In this document: piece after piece, positions 1 through 12,343 of the stretch
Numbering within the stretch: position 1 is the first letter of the stretch
Layout: each line of letters begins with the position of its first letter
Assembly: GCA_004325065.1 (NCBI GenBank)
Contig: PITI01000080.1
Location: 1-24,498 of the forward strand
DNA: 24,498 nt
Source of the DNA: Hamiltosporidium magnivora
Taxonomy: Eukaryota > Microsporidia > Dubosqiidae
Reading direction: 5' to 3'
Translations under genes and position numbers: made by a program
The notes under the pieces: model-generated
The model's input: the letters and a program-made list of their open reading frames with translations, nothing else
Database searches by the model: none
What the model was told of the DNA's origin: nothing

Positions 1-636
1 ATCTTCTTGCAAAGAAGAACAGAAAATCTCAAAAGAATGATCCATATCGCTCAAAAGTATTTTGTCTTGGTTAAAAAGGCTTAACAAAGTTTTTAATACC
101 TAAGAAATTCTGCTTAAAACCAATTTTTCAATCACTTAAACCTTCTCGAAAAATTTGACACAAAAACTTCGTCGACATAATGCATATATCAGACTAAAAA
201 AGAACAAGTCTGTAGTTTATGAGCATTTCTAAAAACTTTTTGCTAGAATTAAATTTATACATAAACAACAGACTCCAAAAGACAATTTTTGATACAAAAG
301 AAGCAATATTAATTAAAGTATTCTAATTTTAAAATCTACGGTATTATATCTTTGTCTTAGGGCTTTTTTTTGCAACAATAATATTATGAGACATAATATG
401 TTAAACTACTGACAGCTATTAGTCTTAAAGAATTTTGATTTTTTAGGTTAAATAAAGCAAAAGCGAAGATTTATCCTGAGTTACGATAAAATTTCTTTTG
501 TTTCGAAAAGTATTGTGCATTTAAATGTCTACATTAAATTGTCTTAAAAATTATTATAGGAAAATATCATTGTAACAAACAACATGATAGATTTGTAAAA
601 GAAGAAAACCTTATTTTTTACTTCATATATCAAACG
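1..636. other. A+T-rich non-coding stretch
   Basis: No open frame of useful length and no recognisable element. Stops are dense in all frames. The first 200 bases are slightly less A+T-rich than what follows, but I could not read any ordered protein motif from them on either strand. Confidence 0.6.
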
Positions 637-678
637 TGACCCATTAAATTGACAGTCCTTTCCTTAAATTGGTTTTTT

Positions 679-755
679 CAGAGTGTTTTAGGATTATTTT
701 TTGAGAATAGAAATTCTACTACGTTTTTTCGAAAAAATAATCCTAAAACACTTTG
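679..755. repeat. Long near-perfect inverted repeat (hairpin)
   Basis: Arms 679-702 and 732-755 pair over 24 positions. Of these, 21 consecutive pairs (682-702 with 732-752) are perfect, and the outer three include one G:T. The arm includes the non-trivial core agtgttttaggatta, so it is not just A/T runs pairing. The 29-base loop carries its own small stem (agaat 704-708 with attct 713-717). At this base composition a 21-bp perfect inversion with a short loop is not expected by chance in 24 kb. It could be the terminal or subterminal part of a foldback element, or a cruciform-forming site. Confidence 0.85.
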
Positions 756-798
756 AAAATAAATTCAAGAATTCTATAATTGTTTCTATTGCCCCAAT

Positions 799-821
799 AG
801 TTTCTTTCTCAGAAAGAAACT
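799..821. repeat. Compact palindrome, 11-bp arms
   Basis: agtttctttct (799-809) and agaaagaaact (811-821) are perfect inverse copies around a single base. The palindrome lies 43 bp from the longer hairpin and inside the proposed foldback element, which makes a common origin likely. Part of it is simple purine/pyrimidine tract, so it is weaker evidence than its neighbour. Confidence 0.7.
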
Positions 822-856
822 GTCAAGTAAGTTCTAGATGTTTAAGTGAGCCAATG

Positions 857-1185
857 AATCTTGTGGATCTTATAAATTAATTGCGTATTTTAAAAAATAT
901 TTTAGCTAACATAATACATAAATATGACGGTAGAAATCACAAAGATTGAGCGATAATTAAACAAAATCTTTAATTTTTCCAAAAATATTTTTTGATTTGT
1001 TCGTTGAAGTGGTTATTTGGTATTTGGCACAACTGGTCTTCAATGCGATAGCAAAAATATATTTTAATTTGTAAAATGATTATATAAAGTATTAAGTTAA
1101 TATTACATTGCAAAATAAAGTTAAGAGAGCCTATTCAAAGACCCAGTAATGTAGTAATAATTTAATTGTATATAGTTAATAACAA
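857..1185. other. A+T-rich spacer
   Basis: Lies between the foldback element and the GC-rich repeat. I see nothing in it: no open frame, no long inverted or direct repeat. Confidence 0.6.
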
Positions 1186-1430
1186 AGCCCACCATGCCGG
1201 GTGTCGAATTGGTTTGGAGTATTCTCTGCTTGTCGTAAGAGACGATTAAAAGGGACTGGTCCTCTATGTTGGGGTTCGGCGTAGGGTTAACAACCCACCC
1301 TTTTAAACTACTCTGTTATGAAAACCAAAAAAGTGAACAAATCCACTGGAAAATAACAAATTGATAATATTACTGAGAGAGGCCAAGGCTCGTACAGGGT
1401 TGTAGTGCCAAAGATGAATGAATGAATAGT
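1186..1430 (+). mobile_element. GC-rich SINE/retroposon-like repeat, copy A
   Basis: An island of about 240 bp, clearly richer in G and C than its flanks. It has a diverged second copy in the same orientation at 22436-22665. Over the core (1206-1297) I count about 72 of 92 aligned positions identical to copy B, and roughly 65-70% further 3'. Conserved blocks include gagtattctctgc, tgtcgtaa, gcgtaggg and taacaacc. It ends in a short tetranucleotide tail (gatgaatgaatgaatag, about 1413-1429), as at the 3' ends of SINEs and some non-LTR retrotransposons. It has no open frame. The gtcgtaa...gcgac-type block recalls repeats I have seen in arthropod genomes, possibly ends of RTE-like elements; I cannot name the family. 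Orientation is set by the tail. Confidence 0.65.
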
Positions 1431-4203
1431 CTATAATAAAATATCAAAGTAAAATTAAAAATTATGAAAGAAACGAGTGCTAAATCGTATATAAAAAATA
1501 TCGATAAAAGAAGCAACTAAAAGACACAGTGTACTTTAATATTTATATTGGGAAATCACATATTTTTTTTATGCAAATAACACAATTCGATTGACTTATT
1601 CTTATAAAATAATATGAAAAACAGAAGGTTATTTAAAAATAATATATTTTTACAAATACAAAAGACTCTGTTGATATTTTCATATGACTTTAAAGAATAG
1701 ATCATGAAAAATATAGAATTATTAAAGTTTTCGTTTTTCGTATATAAATCATTAAAAAAAACAAGAAGATATGCATTGTAAAATGTAAGCTTTTATAATT
1801 CGTTTGTAATTGATAATATGTTTATTTATCATAGTTAAAAAAATAAAATTTTCTTTAAAGTATACATTAATTATACACCTGAACATGTATTGAATTTGCA
1901 ATCGAATATATATAAGAATCCTTTTATGTAATTTAATTTTTGTTATTTATACATAGGTTTTTTCTCTTAGAAAATTGTAAACATATTTTTTAAATGTTTT
2001 TCAAAAATAAGATCTGAAATTATAAAGACATTAAAATATACAATAAAATCAAAATGTTATGTAGCAAACAAAGAAATTCTATAAAGATTTTTTAAATTTA
2101 GAACCTAGCAATCTTGCATGAGTTTCGCCTCTTCTTTTGGCAATAATTTGTTCATGTTAGATCAAAGTATATTAAAAGAATTCCAGGCTCAGTAATATAA
2201 CAAATGTTTTAAATCTTAAATGAAAAATAGCTAAACTTCCATAATTTAATCCATAATATAAGGTCAAATTATTTTTTTTACCTTTAGCTATGTAATTTAA
2301 AAAAGCTATTTAGTGCAATTCATATTAAAGAAAATTCATTTAAAGCCTAAAAAATATAAATAAATCGAGGTTACTACCAATGCTTACTCAAAGTAAAGAT
2401 AAATTTCACATGCTTTAACAACAATTTAACAAAAGTTTCATTTTCAAAATATTAGAAATCAACATATCTAGAGACTCTAAATCTCGTATAATATTATGCA
2501 TGCGTTTAAGCAAGAGTTTTAGGGTTTCTTAACATGTTTTGAAGGAAAAGATTAAATTAAAATATTAATGTGAAAAAGTATGTTTTTGATAAGTTCTAAG
2601 TGTTTCGTTTTTGATTTTAAATCGATGCCAGCATATATTGAGGTAAAACAAATCAACACATTAAAAATTAACTAATTAAAACAAATCTATGTAGATCAAT
2701 ATTCTTTCCGCACATTTCTTTCGAACAATCTTCAAATGAGCCATAAAATTGCAAAGATTCCCGATATATAGATCTTTCTAATTGCTTTTTTATTCTTTAG
2801 GAATTTTAGGTAATAATTTATACGCTTAATTTGTAAGCTTATTTTACAAAAAAAGTTACAAAACTCCCAAGCCTTGTTGTAAATATATAACCATATTAAT
2901 AAATAACTTAAATTGACTGTAATATTCAGAAAATAATTGCTGAAGGAATGAAACTTAGACAATTTTAGATTAGTTACATGTATACTCTAAATAAATATAC
3001 ATAAACTATAAATTTCGCTTTTGTTATAGTTCTATTTCCACTTTAACTTTTTTAGATAATTATAACTTCAAAAGAAAAATTTATCATATGAAACAAAGAA
3101 CAATTTTTTGTTTGCAATTTTGAATATAAATATTGTTAGCGATTTTAAGTCTATTTAAATAAATATATTCTAATTGTTAACTTATTTTAAATAGTTTTCT
3201 ATTTTTTTAAGTCGTTTTAAGATAATTTATATGATTCGCTTGTATTCAAAAATCGTTTAATATTTTACAATTTAATTTTTCTATATAAGTAAGCTTTTTT
3301 AGTTTTCTTATGAAGTTTAATTTCACAACTTTTGATATTTTCAAGCATATATTCTAAACGTAGAACTCTATCAGATTTTATTTAATTTGTAATCTTAAAG
3401 GCTTTAAATCAAAGCCAAAAACAATTTATTTACTTTGGGTTCCCTATAAAAAAGATATTAAAGAGTAGGAATAGTATTATATCATTTGAATAAGCATAGC
3501 ATTCTCAAATCTATAATTATTACAATAATTTATACATAGAATATCCGGACCTCTATTAATATGAAATTTTATAAATAAGATTCATTTGTTTTATTTTATT
3601 AAAAAATTATTACCACGTGCCAACTATACTTACTTAAATTCCAAAGTGAATTAATTTATTTTTGCGAAATAATTGAATAAAATTCAATAATTTTTTAATA
3701 CCTGTAAACAGTTTCTAACTTAAAGAAGTATATTTAAAGAGGCTCAGTGATAAATATATTAAAACTCGATTCAAAGATAATTGCATAAAAAAATTACCGT
3801 TTTCATAAAATAAACCTTATGTTTACTTTTTTTTATCAATATACAAAACATCGTTGATTGTTGTTTCTTAGATCACAAAATTTTTATTGAGGCTTTGCAG
3901 ATTTTTATTCGTATGAAAATGTTATCAACAATATTGCGCCGTCATTTGCTATGAAATTCATAACCATCATAGTAAAAATATTATGGTATAAAAGAAATAT
4001 AATATGCCATTAAAATAGAGAAACAAAAGGTTTTTTCATATTATCATACCAAAAAAGCCTAATGCGTTTAGAAATGCATAATATGACTACATTCTGATAG
4101 ATAAGTCTTTTATCAGAGTTTAATTACTCATTATTTTTTCAGATCAGAGTTGGAGGCTTTACTTAGTATTTCAGATAAGCAGTTCAGTCTAATATACTAT
4201 TTT
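1431..4203. other. Long A+T-rich gene-free stretch
   Basis: About 2.8 kb with no readable relic. A 76-codon minus frame at 2732-2962 is low-complexity, rich in Phe, Ile, Lys, Asn and Tyr, as random A+T-rich DNA translates, and I do not call it. I saw no tRNA-like or rRNA-like blocks and no long repeat. Confidence 0.6.
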
Positions 4204-4256
4204 AATAAATAATATGAAAAGAAAGAAAAATTCTTTTCTAGAAAATATTATTTATT
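4204..4256. repeat. Two-step inverted repeat
   Basis: aataaataatat (4204-4215) pairs with atattatttatt (4245-4256). Inside it, gaaaagaa (4216-4223) pairs with ttcttttc (4231-4238), with a 6-base bulge on the right side. This gives 20 bp of stem, but all of it is low-complexity, so chance pairing in A+T-rich DNA is a real alternative. A 10-bp hairpin (4401-4410 with 4418-4427, aattttggtt/aaccaaaatt) lies 145 bp downstream. Confidence 0.5.
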
Positions 4257-4831
4257 CCTTGTAATGATTTATATATTTAGAAGAAAACTTACGTAACACG
4301 GTGTTTTCTTATATATTTCTTAAATATGTATCAAAGATATATTTCAATGATAGGAATTAGTTGAAAAGAAATTTAGCAGAGAAAGTTAAATAATATTCTA
4401 AATTTTGGTTTTCTAAGAACCAAAATTATAGGTAAAGCTGTAATTCAAATGAGATTCAAAATAATACAAAAATAGAAGTTTTTTTTGAAAATTTTGTCTG
4501 AAAATTTGCGAAAATTGTAAACGATTCGCAAAAAAAACAAAATCAAACCCAAACAAAACTTAAAAAAAACCAAGAAATAAAAGCCTATTTTACACTTATT
4601 CATAGTAAATAGTTTACGCGCAGTAAAAATAATGGTTTTCAATTGAATTTTTTAAATAAATTATGTAATACAATGTTTCAATCAAAAATAAAAATATTTA
4701 GAGTTTATAAAATAAAGTGGTTCAGGATTGCCCAAATTAAAACATCTCGTTTTTTAACGTGGGGTATGATTCACTAAAAGTCATGAATTTTCCTACACAT
4801 TTTTTCACATTAACAGTACTGAGAACCCTAG

Positions 4832-4939
4832 TTTTTTTACTACCGAAACAGCTCTGCCTATGAAAATCTGCTTGCTCACTATAGTGAACAGAGGTACAAA
4901 TTGAAATATCACGCGCTTTCATCACAAAAGTCTTTTTAA
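4832..4939 (+). pseudogene. Possible Ty3/gypsy RNase H fragment
   Basis: A 35-codon open stretch in a local G+C rise. It reads AYENLLAHYSEQRYKLKYHA at 4856-4915, then LSSQKSF. The spacing resembles the Ty3/gypsy RNase H block, in which AY.S..L is followed by E..Y...E.E.LA. The aligned acidic residue after QRYKL is not conserved here (KY). There is no convincing upstream T-DAS block and no downstream TDH block, so at most a scrap survives. The opposite strand carries a 73-codon frame (4737-4958) with no recognisable family; the region's higher G+C keeps both strands open. The assignment rests on one motif read by eye and is tentative. Confidence 0.22.
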
Positions 4940-7900
4940 AAATGACGTGACAATACACATCCTAATTCATTTGATAAAAATGAAACAAGGCATAATCATT
5001 TGTTGTGTCTTTATAAGAAAATTTCTGGGAGAAGAATAGTACCATAAACACTGTTTCAAAAAAATTGACAAATTTTAGATTTATGGTTCTTATATCTAAA
5101 TAGTAATTAAAATAACAATATTTTATTTGGAGAAATTATTTCTACAAAAATACTTTATATTATTAATTTTTAAACATTTTGTACTATTGTCTATATGTTA
5201 ACAAACAATTAGTTCAATATCTAGACTACAGATCTGGGATACAAAATTTCTTTCTTTTATATATTATATATTATAGTTGATTTTCTAGACTATAGAATAT
5301 TTATAGAAGTTTATATCAGCATAAAAAAAGTATTTAGTTTTGTTTTGAACACCAAAAATACCAATAAAAAATTTTTACTCAATAAGCAATTCGAAGAATC
5401 TGGATTGATTTTCACTATATATAACATCATTTTTATGTTCTAAATTGCAATCCCTACGGTTTTAGACACCAGAAGAAGTAGAATTCATAAATTTTGCAAG
5501 TTATCTTCCGCAAGACAAAATCAAACCATTTATTTGATATAATAACCTACATAACAGTTTTTTAGTGTCTTGTTTATCTATATAGGATCATTTAAAATGA
5601 AATCATCAGATATAAAATTTTTAAAGTTCAGATTCGAAATTATGCAATAACCATATTTTAAATAAGCGTGCAATAGTTGCATAAAAAATGCAAACATCTG
5701 CGTTTATCATGACACTAAAACAGTAAAATTTTTATTCGAAATAAGATGTGTTATTATATAAATATAGTGATAAATAAAATCCGTAAATGGTTTATGACAG
5801 ATATTATTTTTTAAAAACAAATGAAGCAACACGCAGAATGGTATATTCAATCAATAAAAATTAATTTTTAGTGTGTTTTTTATCTAATAAGGATAATATT
5901 TTCTGCTCTATATCAAAAATCATAACGTTAAAATAGAATGCATTTTTTGGCATGTATTTGTTCATATGCAAAAACTTATCAAATGAAGCAAATTGGAGCT
6001 ATTAAAATGCATAAAAAATAATGTATACTTTCTAAACGAGCATATTACGATAATTTTTAAAAAATAGATATTGCAAAACCGAAATTTCGAAATCTAAAAT
6101 AACTTTTAGATCACATAATCTAAAAAAGATATTTATTTTCAAAAAATAAGAATATTAATGTAGCTTAAGAATACAATAACTTTATCGAAATATATTTTTA
6201 TGTATCAACGTTTATTTCTGAATTAATATAAGTCACATATTTTTATATCGATTATAACATTATATATTTTTTGAAGGCGAATCATTATAAATTGATGGAA
6301 TCGAAGACTAAAGATGAAATGTATGAAAAGAAAAAATAATAATTGTTACGAACGCCATACTGAAAAAATAGGAATATATTGTTAAGAATATTAGTACAAA
6401 TATTTAAAAAAAATAAATTATTTGTATGAATATCTTTCAAGACAAATAGATCAGATAAAATAATTACAAATTGTCTTATTTTTTTATGGTATTGTAAATT
6501 AGTATATATTAGATCTTAATAAAAATACCATTATAAATAATTCAAATGTTTGCTTTATTAACAGTGAAAATTTTAAATTTACTACTTCTTAAGAAGATGT
6601 CGAAATTATCTTATAACATTATATTTTAACAAAAAAAACTATATATTACATTTCTTTACTCGAAATCTTGGCGAAAATCATGGCTAGTGTCATTTAAATC
6701 GGCACGTATAAATTTTTAAATTTCTCGAATAATGCAAGGCAAAATAATTTTGTATTTTTAAGGTAAAAAAATTTCGATAGAGAGTTTCCTAAATAAAAGA
6801 GTGTCTATTTTATTTTACAACTCATTTTTTTTGCAAAATTTAGATTTCAATATAAAAATGTAGTTCTATTTGACAGATTTAATTCTATTTAAAACCTCAG
6901 AATGATAAGAAAATAGTAATTATCTTTTAAAAATTGCAGTTTACTCGAAAATAAAATTTAAATAAACTAAATATATAATATATTCTTTTGGTTTTAAGAT
7001 GAAATGCCCTAATAATAATGATAATAATCCTAAATTTTTTCAATACCATTAAATGATATGCAAAAATGATCTTCCTCATTTGCATAATAAGCCGAATATA
7101 TTTATAAAGTTATGAGAATAATGATAAGACAATTGGGAAAAAGATCGACTATTATGATACGACGTTTATAATCTCTTAAGGAATACTCCTATAACACATA
7201 ATTTAAACATTTTTTTGAAACTGAAAGCCATTAATGATGCTTTAATCTCCTTTTTTTTAAAAAATTTATAAAGCAGTTTCTGTTAAGGCAATTTGATTTA
7301 AATATGATATTGTTAAAAAAAAAGCGGAGCAAACAAATTGTCAGACTGTCATTTCGTCACGTATAAAACAGTTAAAAATATAAAAACGAAATTGAAATTT
7401 TTGGATTTTATAAAATGTAGAAAAATATAATTAAATAAAATAAAAGGAAATAACATGCTTACTTTATAGAGACTAAAGATATAATGCAAATTATGTACAA
7501 GGGGACTATCAATAAATTATTATGGCAGAGATTACAGATTTAACTCTTTATGAAGTCGATAAAGATTTTTTATACTAAAACATTTTACACCTGTCCCAAT
7601 ATTCTATTTATTATAACGCATATTCTTATGTTTATTTACCATGTAATGCGTTAAAATTTATGAAGATTATTCATTTTTGAAATATTTCAAATATGTTATA
7701 TTTTTGGCATAGAAAAACATAGATAGTTCTTATTTATAGAAGCCAAATATATTTTATAAAATCTTGAAACATATATTCGAATTCGAGTATTATATAAAGT
7801 CTAAAAATATATGTGAAAAAGAAGTTTCTTTAAATTTATTTAATTAATCTAAAGATATTTTAATCATTGTGAAAACATATGCTTACAATATAAAACATTG

Positions 7901-10900
7901 TTCTAATTAGGAATAGTTTTTAGAAAATTTTAATCTAATACAGTACAGGGGAATTAACGTTTTCTAAAGGGTTCGACAAATGTAGGATGTTTAAACGATT
8001 TTAAAAATTACAATTTAAATATCTTTTTAAATGCACATAATTTCTAGTCACATTGATAATATAAAGTTTATAAACATGTCTCTAAAACGGTCTGCAAAAT
8101 CACAAAATTTTTTAAATTTATAATTTAAGCCTATTAAAAAAGTCTACTTTCTTTGATGCTTAAAGGCTAAAAAGACCTTTTTATTTTGTCAAATGAATAA
8201 CAACCAGGACGTGTTTTTAGCATAATGAAAAAAACCTTTTAAAATTTATATAGTTACAGTTTAAAGAATCATTTAGATAATTATTGTCTCGTGATTTATA
8301 TCGATTTTACAATTTGTTTGTTAGAAAAATTCACATCTAGATTTTGCGAGTTTGTATGCAAGATTTTTTTCAAGACTCGTTCATATCCTTAAATCATATT
8401 TCATATATAAATTCTTTTGAATATATTAGCTATTATATGTTCATAAAGAAGTAGAATGGAACTTAGCAACTATGAATCATTTAAATCATGCAGACATAAA
8501 AAAAAGAACGAAAATTTATAAAAAAATACCATCAAGTGTTTAAGATTGTTTATAATCGAATAATACAATATATTTTTTTATGGATCTAAAACCTTTGGTT
8601 AAGAAATACCAAATGCCATAGTTATATTTATATCTTTAAATTTTGTATTTTATGAATCTTTACAGCCTTAGATTTTATTTCGAAGCTCTCCGCGATTTTT
8701 TTTTCAAAAAGTATTTTTTCTTTATCAGTGATGTTAGGGCGAAGACATTAATCGCACTATAGAACTCAAACCATTCCAATTACTGTCATTTTAAAATCAG
8801 GTATGAATATATTACCATATTTTTAATTTAAATTCAAAAGTCGGAAAGCTAGCACTTCTTTTTTTTACTTAGTCCATAACAATCTTAAATAAAACCATCT
8901 ATCACATATATTTTATCTTGTTTTTTGAAGAGTTATTAGTATAAATTATAATTCAACAATATATATTACGTTTATATAAATTATAAAGATGCTTTAATAT
9001 AATTGCATTATCATCGTTTTTTTTTAAAAATACTCTAAGAATCATATTTGTTGTTTTAATACAATATTTTTTTTCTTTATTTCCGCCTGAACTATGAATA
9101 CAAATTATCAAAAAATAGTTTAAATCGCATTAGAATACTTTAACCTTTTTTTATAAAATATATAAAGATCTCATTTTATTTAAACTTTACTATAACAGCG
9201 AATGGCACCATTAATAAATGTTTTTTAATCAATATAAAAAATTAATCACTCTAAATTGTTTTGATATTATAAAAATACAGAATTGTAATGGAAATCGGAT
9301 ATTGTTTTTCTGCTTCTGCCACAGTAATTATATATTTTTTTAGACAAAACGTATATTTTTATGAAAATAACAGGCAATTAGATCTAAAAAGAGTATTTTG
9401 ACAAAAAAAATTATTCAATTAACATTATTTTGCTACTATATTTGAAATAACAGCCTCACATAAAACATCCTTCTGTTAAATTATCATAACTTTCGAACTA
9501 AGCTATATTTGGAGGAACTTTCTTTAAGAAAAAATACAAAAAAAATTTTATACCGGTTTTCATCACCATATAGAATCACATAAAATGTTTTCAGAAAACG
9601 CAAACATCCTTCTTATAACAACCATTTCAAATATAGGCTATTTTAATTTTTTATTTCTCTCAGTAAAAGTTTTTATCTATACTTTTTTAAATATATGCTG
9701 TTTCAGTGATTTAATATACGTCTAATTTTTCCATTTTAAGTTATTTATATACCAGGGGATACAAGAACAGCTCAAGTAAATCTGCATTAATTATTTTCAT
9801 TTTATGTATTGCTTATATTTCATATCGTCTTCTAAAAAATTTCAAGTGTCAAATAGCAGAATATACAAACAAAGAATATTGAGCAGTTTTATAATCCGTT
9901 TCAGTTCTTCTAATTGATTCTGAGTCTTTTAGATTAGACACGTTCTAGAAAATATTTCACAAATTTAACAAACTAATTACATTGCGGAGCATACATGCCT
10001 TTATCAAATATTGAAATATCTAGAATATAAATTTTTATTGCAAAATAATTCCAATGAAAAGCAAGATGTATTTTAAGTCTATTTTTAATAAAGCTTTTAA
10101 AACTTTTAAGAAATTTTGATTATATTCGCATTTTTGAGCTCATAACATGGAATTTTTATCATGGCTTGGGTATTTTATGGGTTAGCATATATTTCTCAAT
10201 ACAAATGATATTCCGTTGCAGCTTTCATCATAAAGTAAAAGTCTTATTACAATAATAACATATGTATTTTACATGCAAAAAGGCAATCCCTATTTATAAA
10301 GTATCAAAAATCTTTTTTACCTATAGAGTAAGTCATAATTGTTTTAACTTCGAGAGATTAGCAATCACTTATCTTAGTTTTGATCTTTTCAAAATAAAGG
10401 CCACTAATACAAATAAATATGAATAATTAAATGTCGTTTTAATGTGAGGAATCAAATAAATCTTATTCAGAAAAGCTAGATATCCGACTTATTATTTTAA
10501 TTTCTTAAAATTGAATTAGAATTAGATGGTATTTTGATTTTTTTACTTGCTACATCAATTCATAAATTTTACTGTCTATAGACTTGTGATTTCTTCATTT
10601 AGAATACAAATTAAACAGTAATAAAGAATTTCCGAAGAAGCTACACTTATTTCTATGACAAATAAGTTTATTCTAAGGTGATATAGCTTTTATATGGTAT
10701 ACAATATACTAAATTTTACTGCTAATTATGTTTTTTTTATAGATCAAGAGTTTAATTTCTGGATAATTTCAAGGGACTTATGTATAAAAAATTAAAAGTA
10801 TTCGGTAAAATAAAAATAATTTGCATCTCAATTTCAACTTATGGTAATATACTCTAACTTTTAAAAAATGTATATTGCAGCAAAACCATTTTTTTCGACT

Positions 10901-12343
10901 TTTTTTTTATTCTGTTCTAGCTTTTTTTAGAATTTAGGATATATGAGAATCAACCAGCAAAACTGTTTAAAATATTTTTTATGTCAAAAATGTAAAAAAA
11001 TGAATATTTCAATATGATTTGTTTCATTCTAATGCGAATGATTATAAGTACCTTTTTACCAATATAATAAGAAAATCCTTATTAAATCAATTTAACTTAA
11101 ATAAACTTCAAAATAATGCAATGTTACTTCCATTTAGTGAAAGGACACTCTTATACTTCTGTAGCTGCAAAAAAGTAGAACCGATTGCGCAAGTAACATG
11201 TTATTTCATAAATGTAAACAACTATCCTGCTGTAAGTCTAAATAAACGCCTAAATTAGGCTTGGCTCCATATATTAATATATCTAGCTTCGTTTTTATCA
11301 ACATTGTGGCAAAGTTGATTTCGTTTTAAATAATATTTTTTTAATCAATGAATTTTATTAAAGCTTAATTTGAAAATCTTATAAGTAAATAGCTAAAACA
11401 GAGAGAGTATAAAGCAACATTAGATATCATTATATAATAGCACAAAATGCGAAGGAATTTATAAACAAAACAGTACTTTTTATATGGAGAAGTGTTAAAG
11501 CTTTAGCAGGAAATTTTATGAAACTCCTAATCATACATAAACAAGCGCATCAAAGAATTGTAATTATCATATAGATATATTTCTCGAATTATAAAAAATA
11601 AGATCGACTTTAAACATTAACAATATTACAGTAAAAATACACCTCGAAAGATCTTCGTCTAAAGTTTTCTTCTACGGAAAAAGACAATTAATTTTCTATT
11701 GCTGATTTCCAATATTTTCCATATTGCTCTGTGTTAAAATAATAGACTATAAACCGTTTATAATTATATTACGGTCAAAAAAAGGTTCATATAGTACATA
11801 ATTCTTCACGAAGAAAAAGCATAGTCATATGATTTTACTTTCAACCAACTAGCTATATATCACATTAATCTAAGGTTTTAGCTTTCACATAAGATATTTT
11901 AAGAATCTTTCGATGCCATTCTTTCTTGTATTAGTAAAAAGAGTCCATTTGCAAGAAATATTCGACCGCTTATACCTACGCCTATAAATTATTTTAAATA
12001 ATGAATTCGTGGCCTAAAATAACCGCATAAAAGAAATATATTATCGTTTTAATATATAATTTTTTGTAGGCTTCGTAATAGTTAATTACACGATTTTAGT
12101 TAAAGATTTTAAAATTAGGTCTTACGTTTAATATTAAATATTTGAAACAGAAATTGGCAGCCTTTGTCAAAGCTGCATATAATATTAATTATTTATCTGT
12201 CGAGTTTAATAAATATTTCCACGGATGTGACCAATGATTTAGAAATATAATTTCAGAGCATTAGCATATATTCAATATAAGTTTATCCGAATAAACAGTA
12301 ATTTTTGAGGAATATAATGAGGAAAAATTTAACCGCGGTTTAA
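4940..12343. other. 7.4-kb A+T-rich gene-free stretch
   Basis: No gene or confident relic. Short coding-like patches that I cannot assign lie near 5450-5550 (+) and 8640-8749 (-). A 79-codon plus frame at 11019-11258 opens at a TTG, has no ATG until about 11120 and no family features. Two copies of a split motif (tgtcattt then cacgtataaa) lie at 6688 and 7347. Triplet-like runs of aat occur near 7005-7030. Otherwise I see only A/T runs and short chance palindromes. Confidence 0.55.

Larger units (their letters stand above)
637..853. mobile_element. Putative foldback/MITE-like element
   Basis: A segment of about 217 bp with nested inverted structure. The edges show imperfect terminal inversion: tgacccattaaa at 637-648 resembles the reverse complement of tttaagtgagcca at 841-853, and ttgacagt (649-656) is the exact inverse of actgtcaa (819-826). 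Inside lie a 24-bp hairpin (679-755) and a separate 11-bp inverted pair (799-821). It contains no reading frame, so if mobile it would be non-autonomous. No target-site duplication is clear at the flanks, so the boundaries are provisional. The internal hairpin is beyond chance; the terminal repeats alone would not be. Family not recognised. Confidence 0.4.

Noticed and set aside
2732..2962. 76-codon minus frame, with similar frames at 4445-4642, 12878-13087, 16486-16683 and 21626-21832
   Set aside because: All are low-complexity, Phe/Ile/Lys/Asn/Tyr-rich translations with no domain, start context or neighbours; expected from random A+T-rich DNA.
4737..4958. 73-codon minus-strand open frame
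   Set aside because: No family features. The opposite strand gives a possible RNase H block, and the local G+C rise keeps several frames open.
7969..7985. gggttcgacaaa and ggttcgaag (18356) as tRNA B-boxes
   Set aside because: No matching A-box, acceptor stem or cloverleaf around either site; no tRNA found in the window.
8640..8749. Coding-like minus-strand patch (LRPNITDKEKILFEKKIAES)
   Set aside because: Short, no start, no recognisable family; could be chance or an unreadable relic.
11019..11258. 79-codon plus-strand open frame
   Set aside because: It opens at TTG with no ATG until about 11120, has no recognisable domain, and is of a length expected by chance at this A+T content. No coherent alternative was found on the minus strand.
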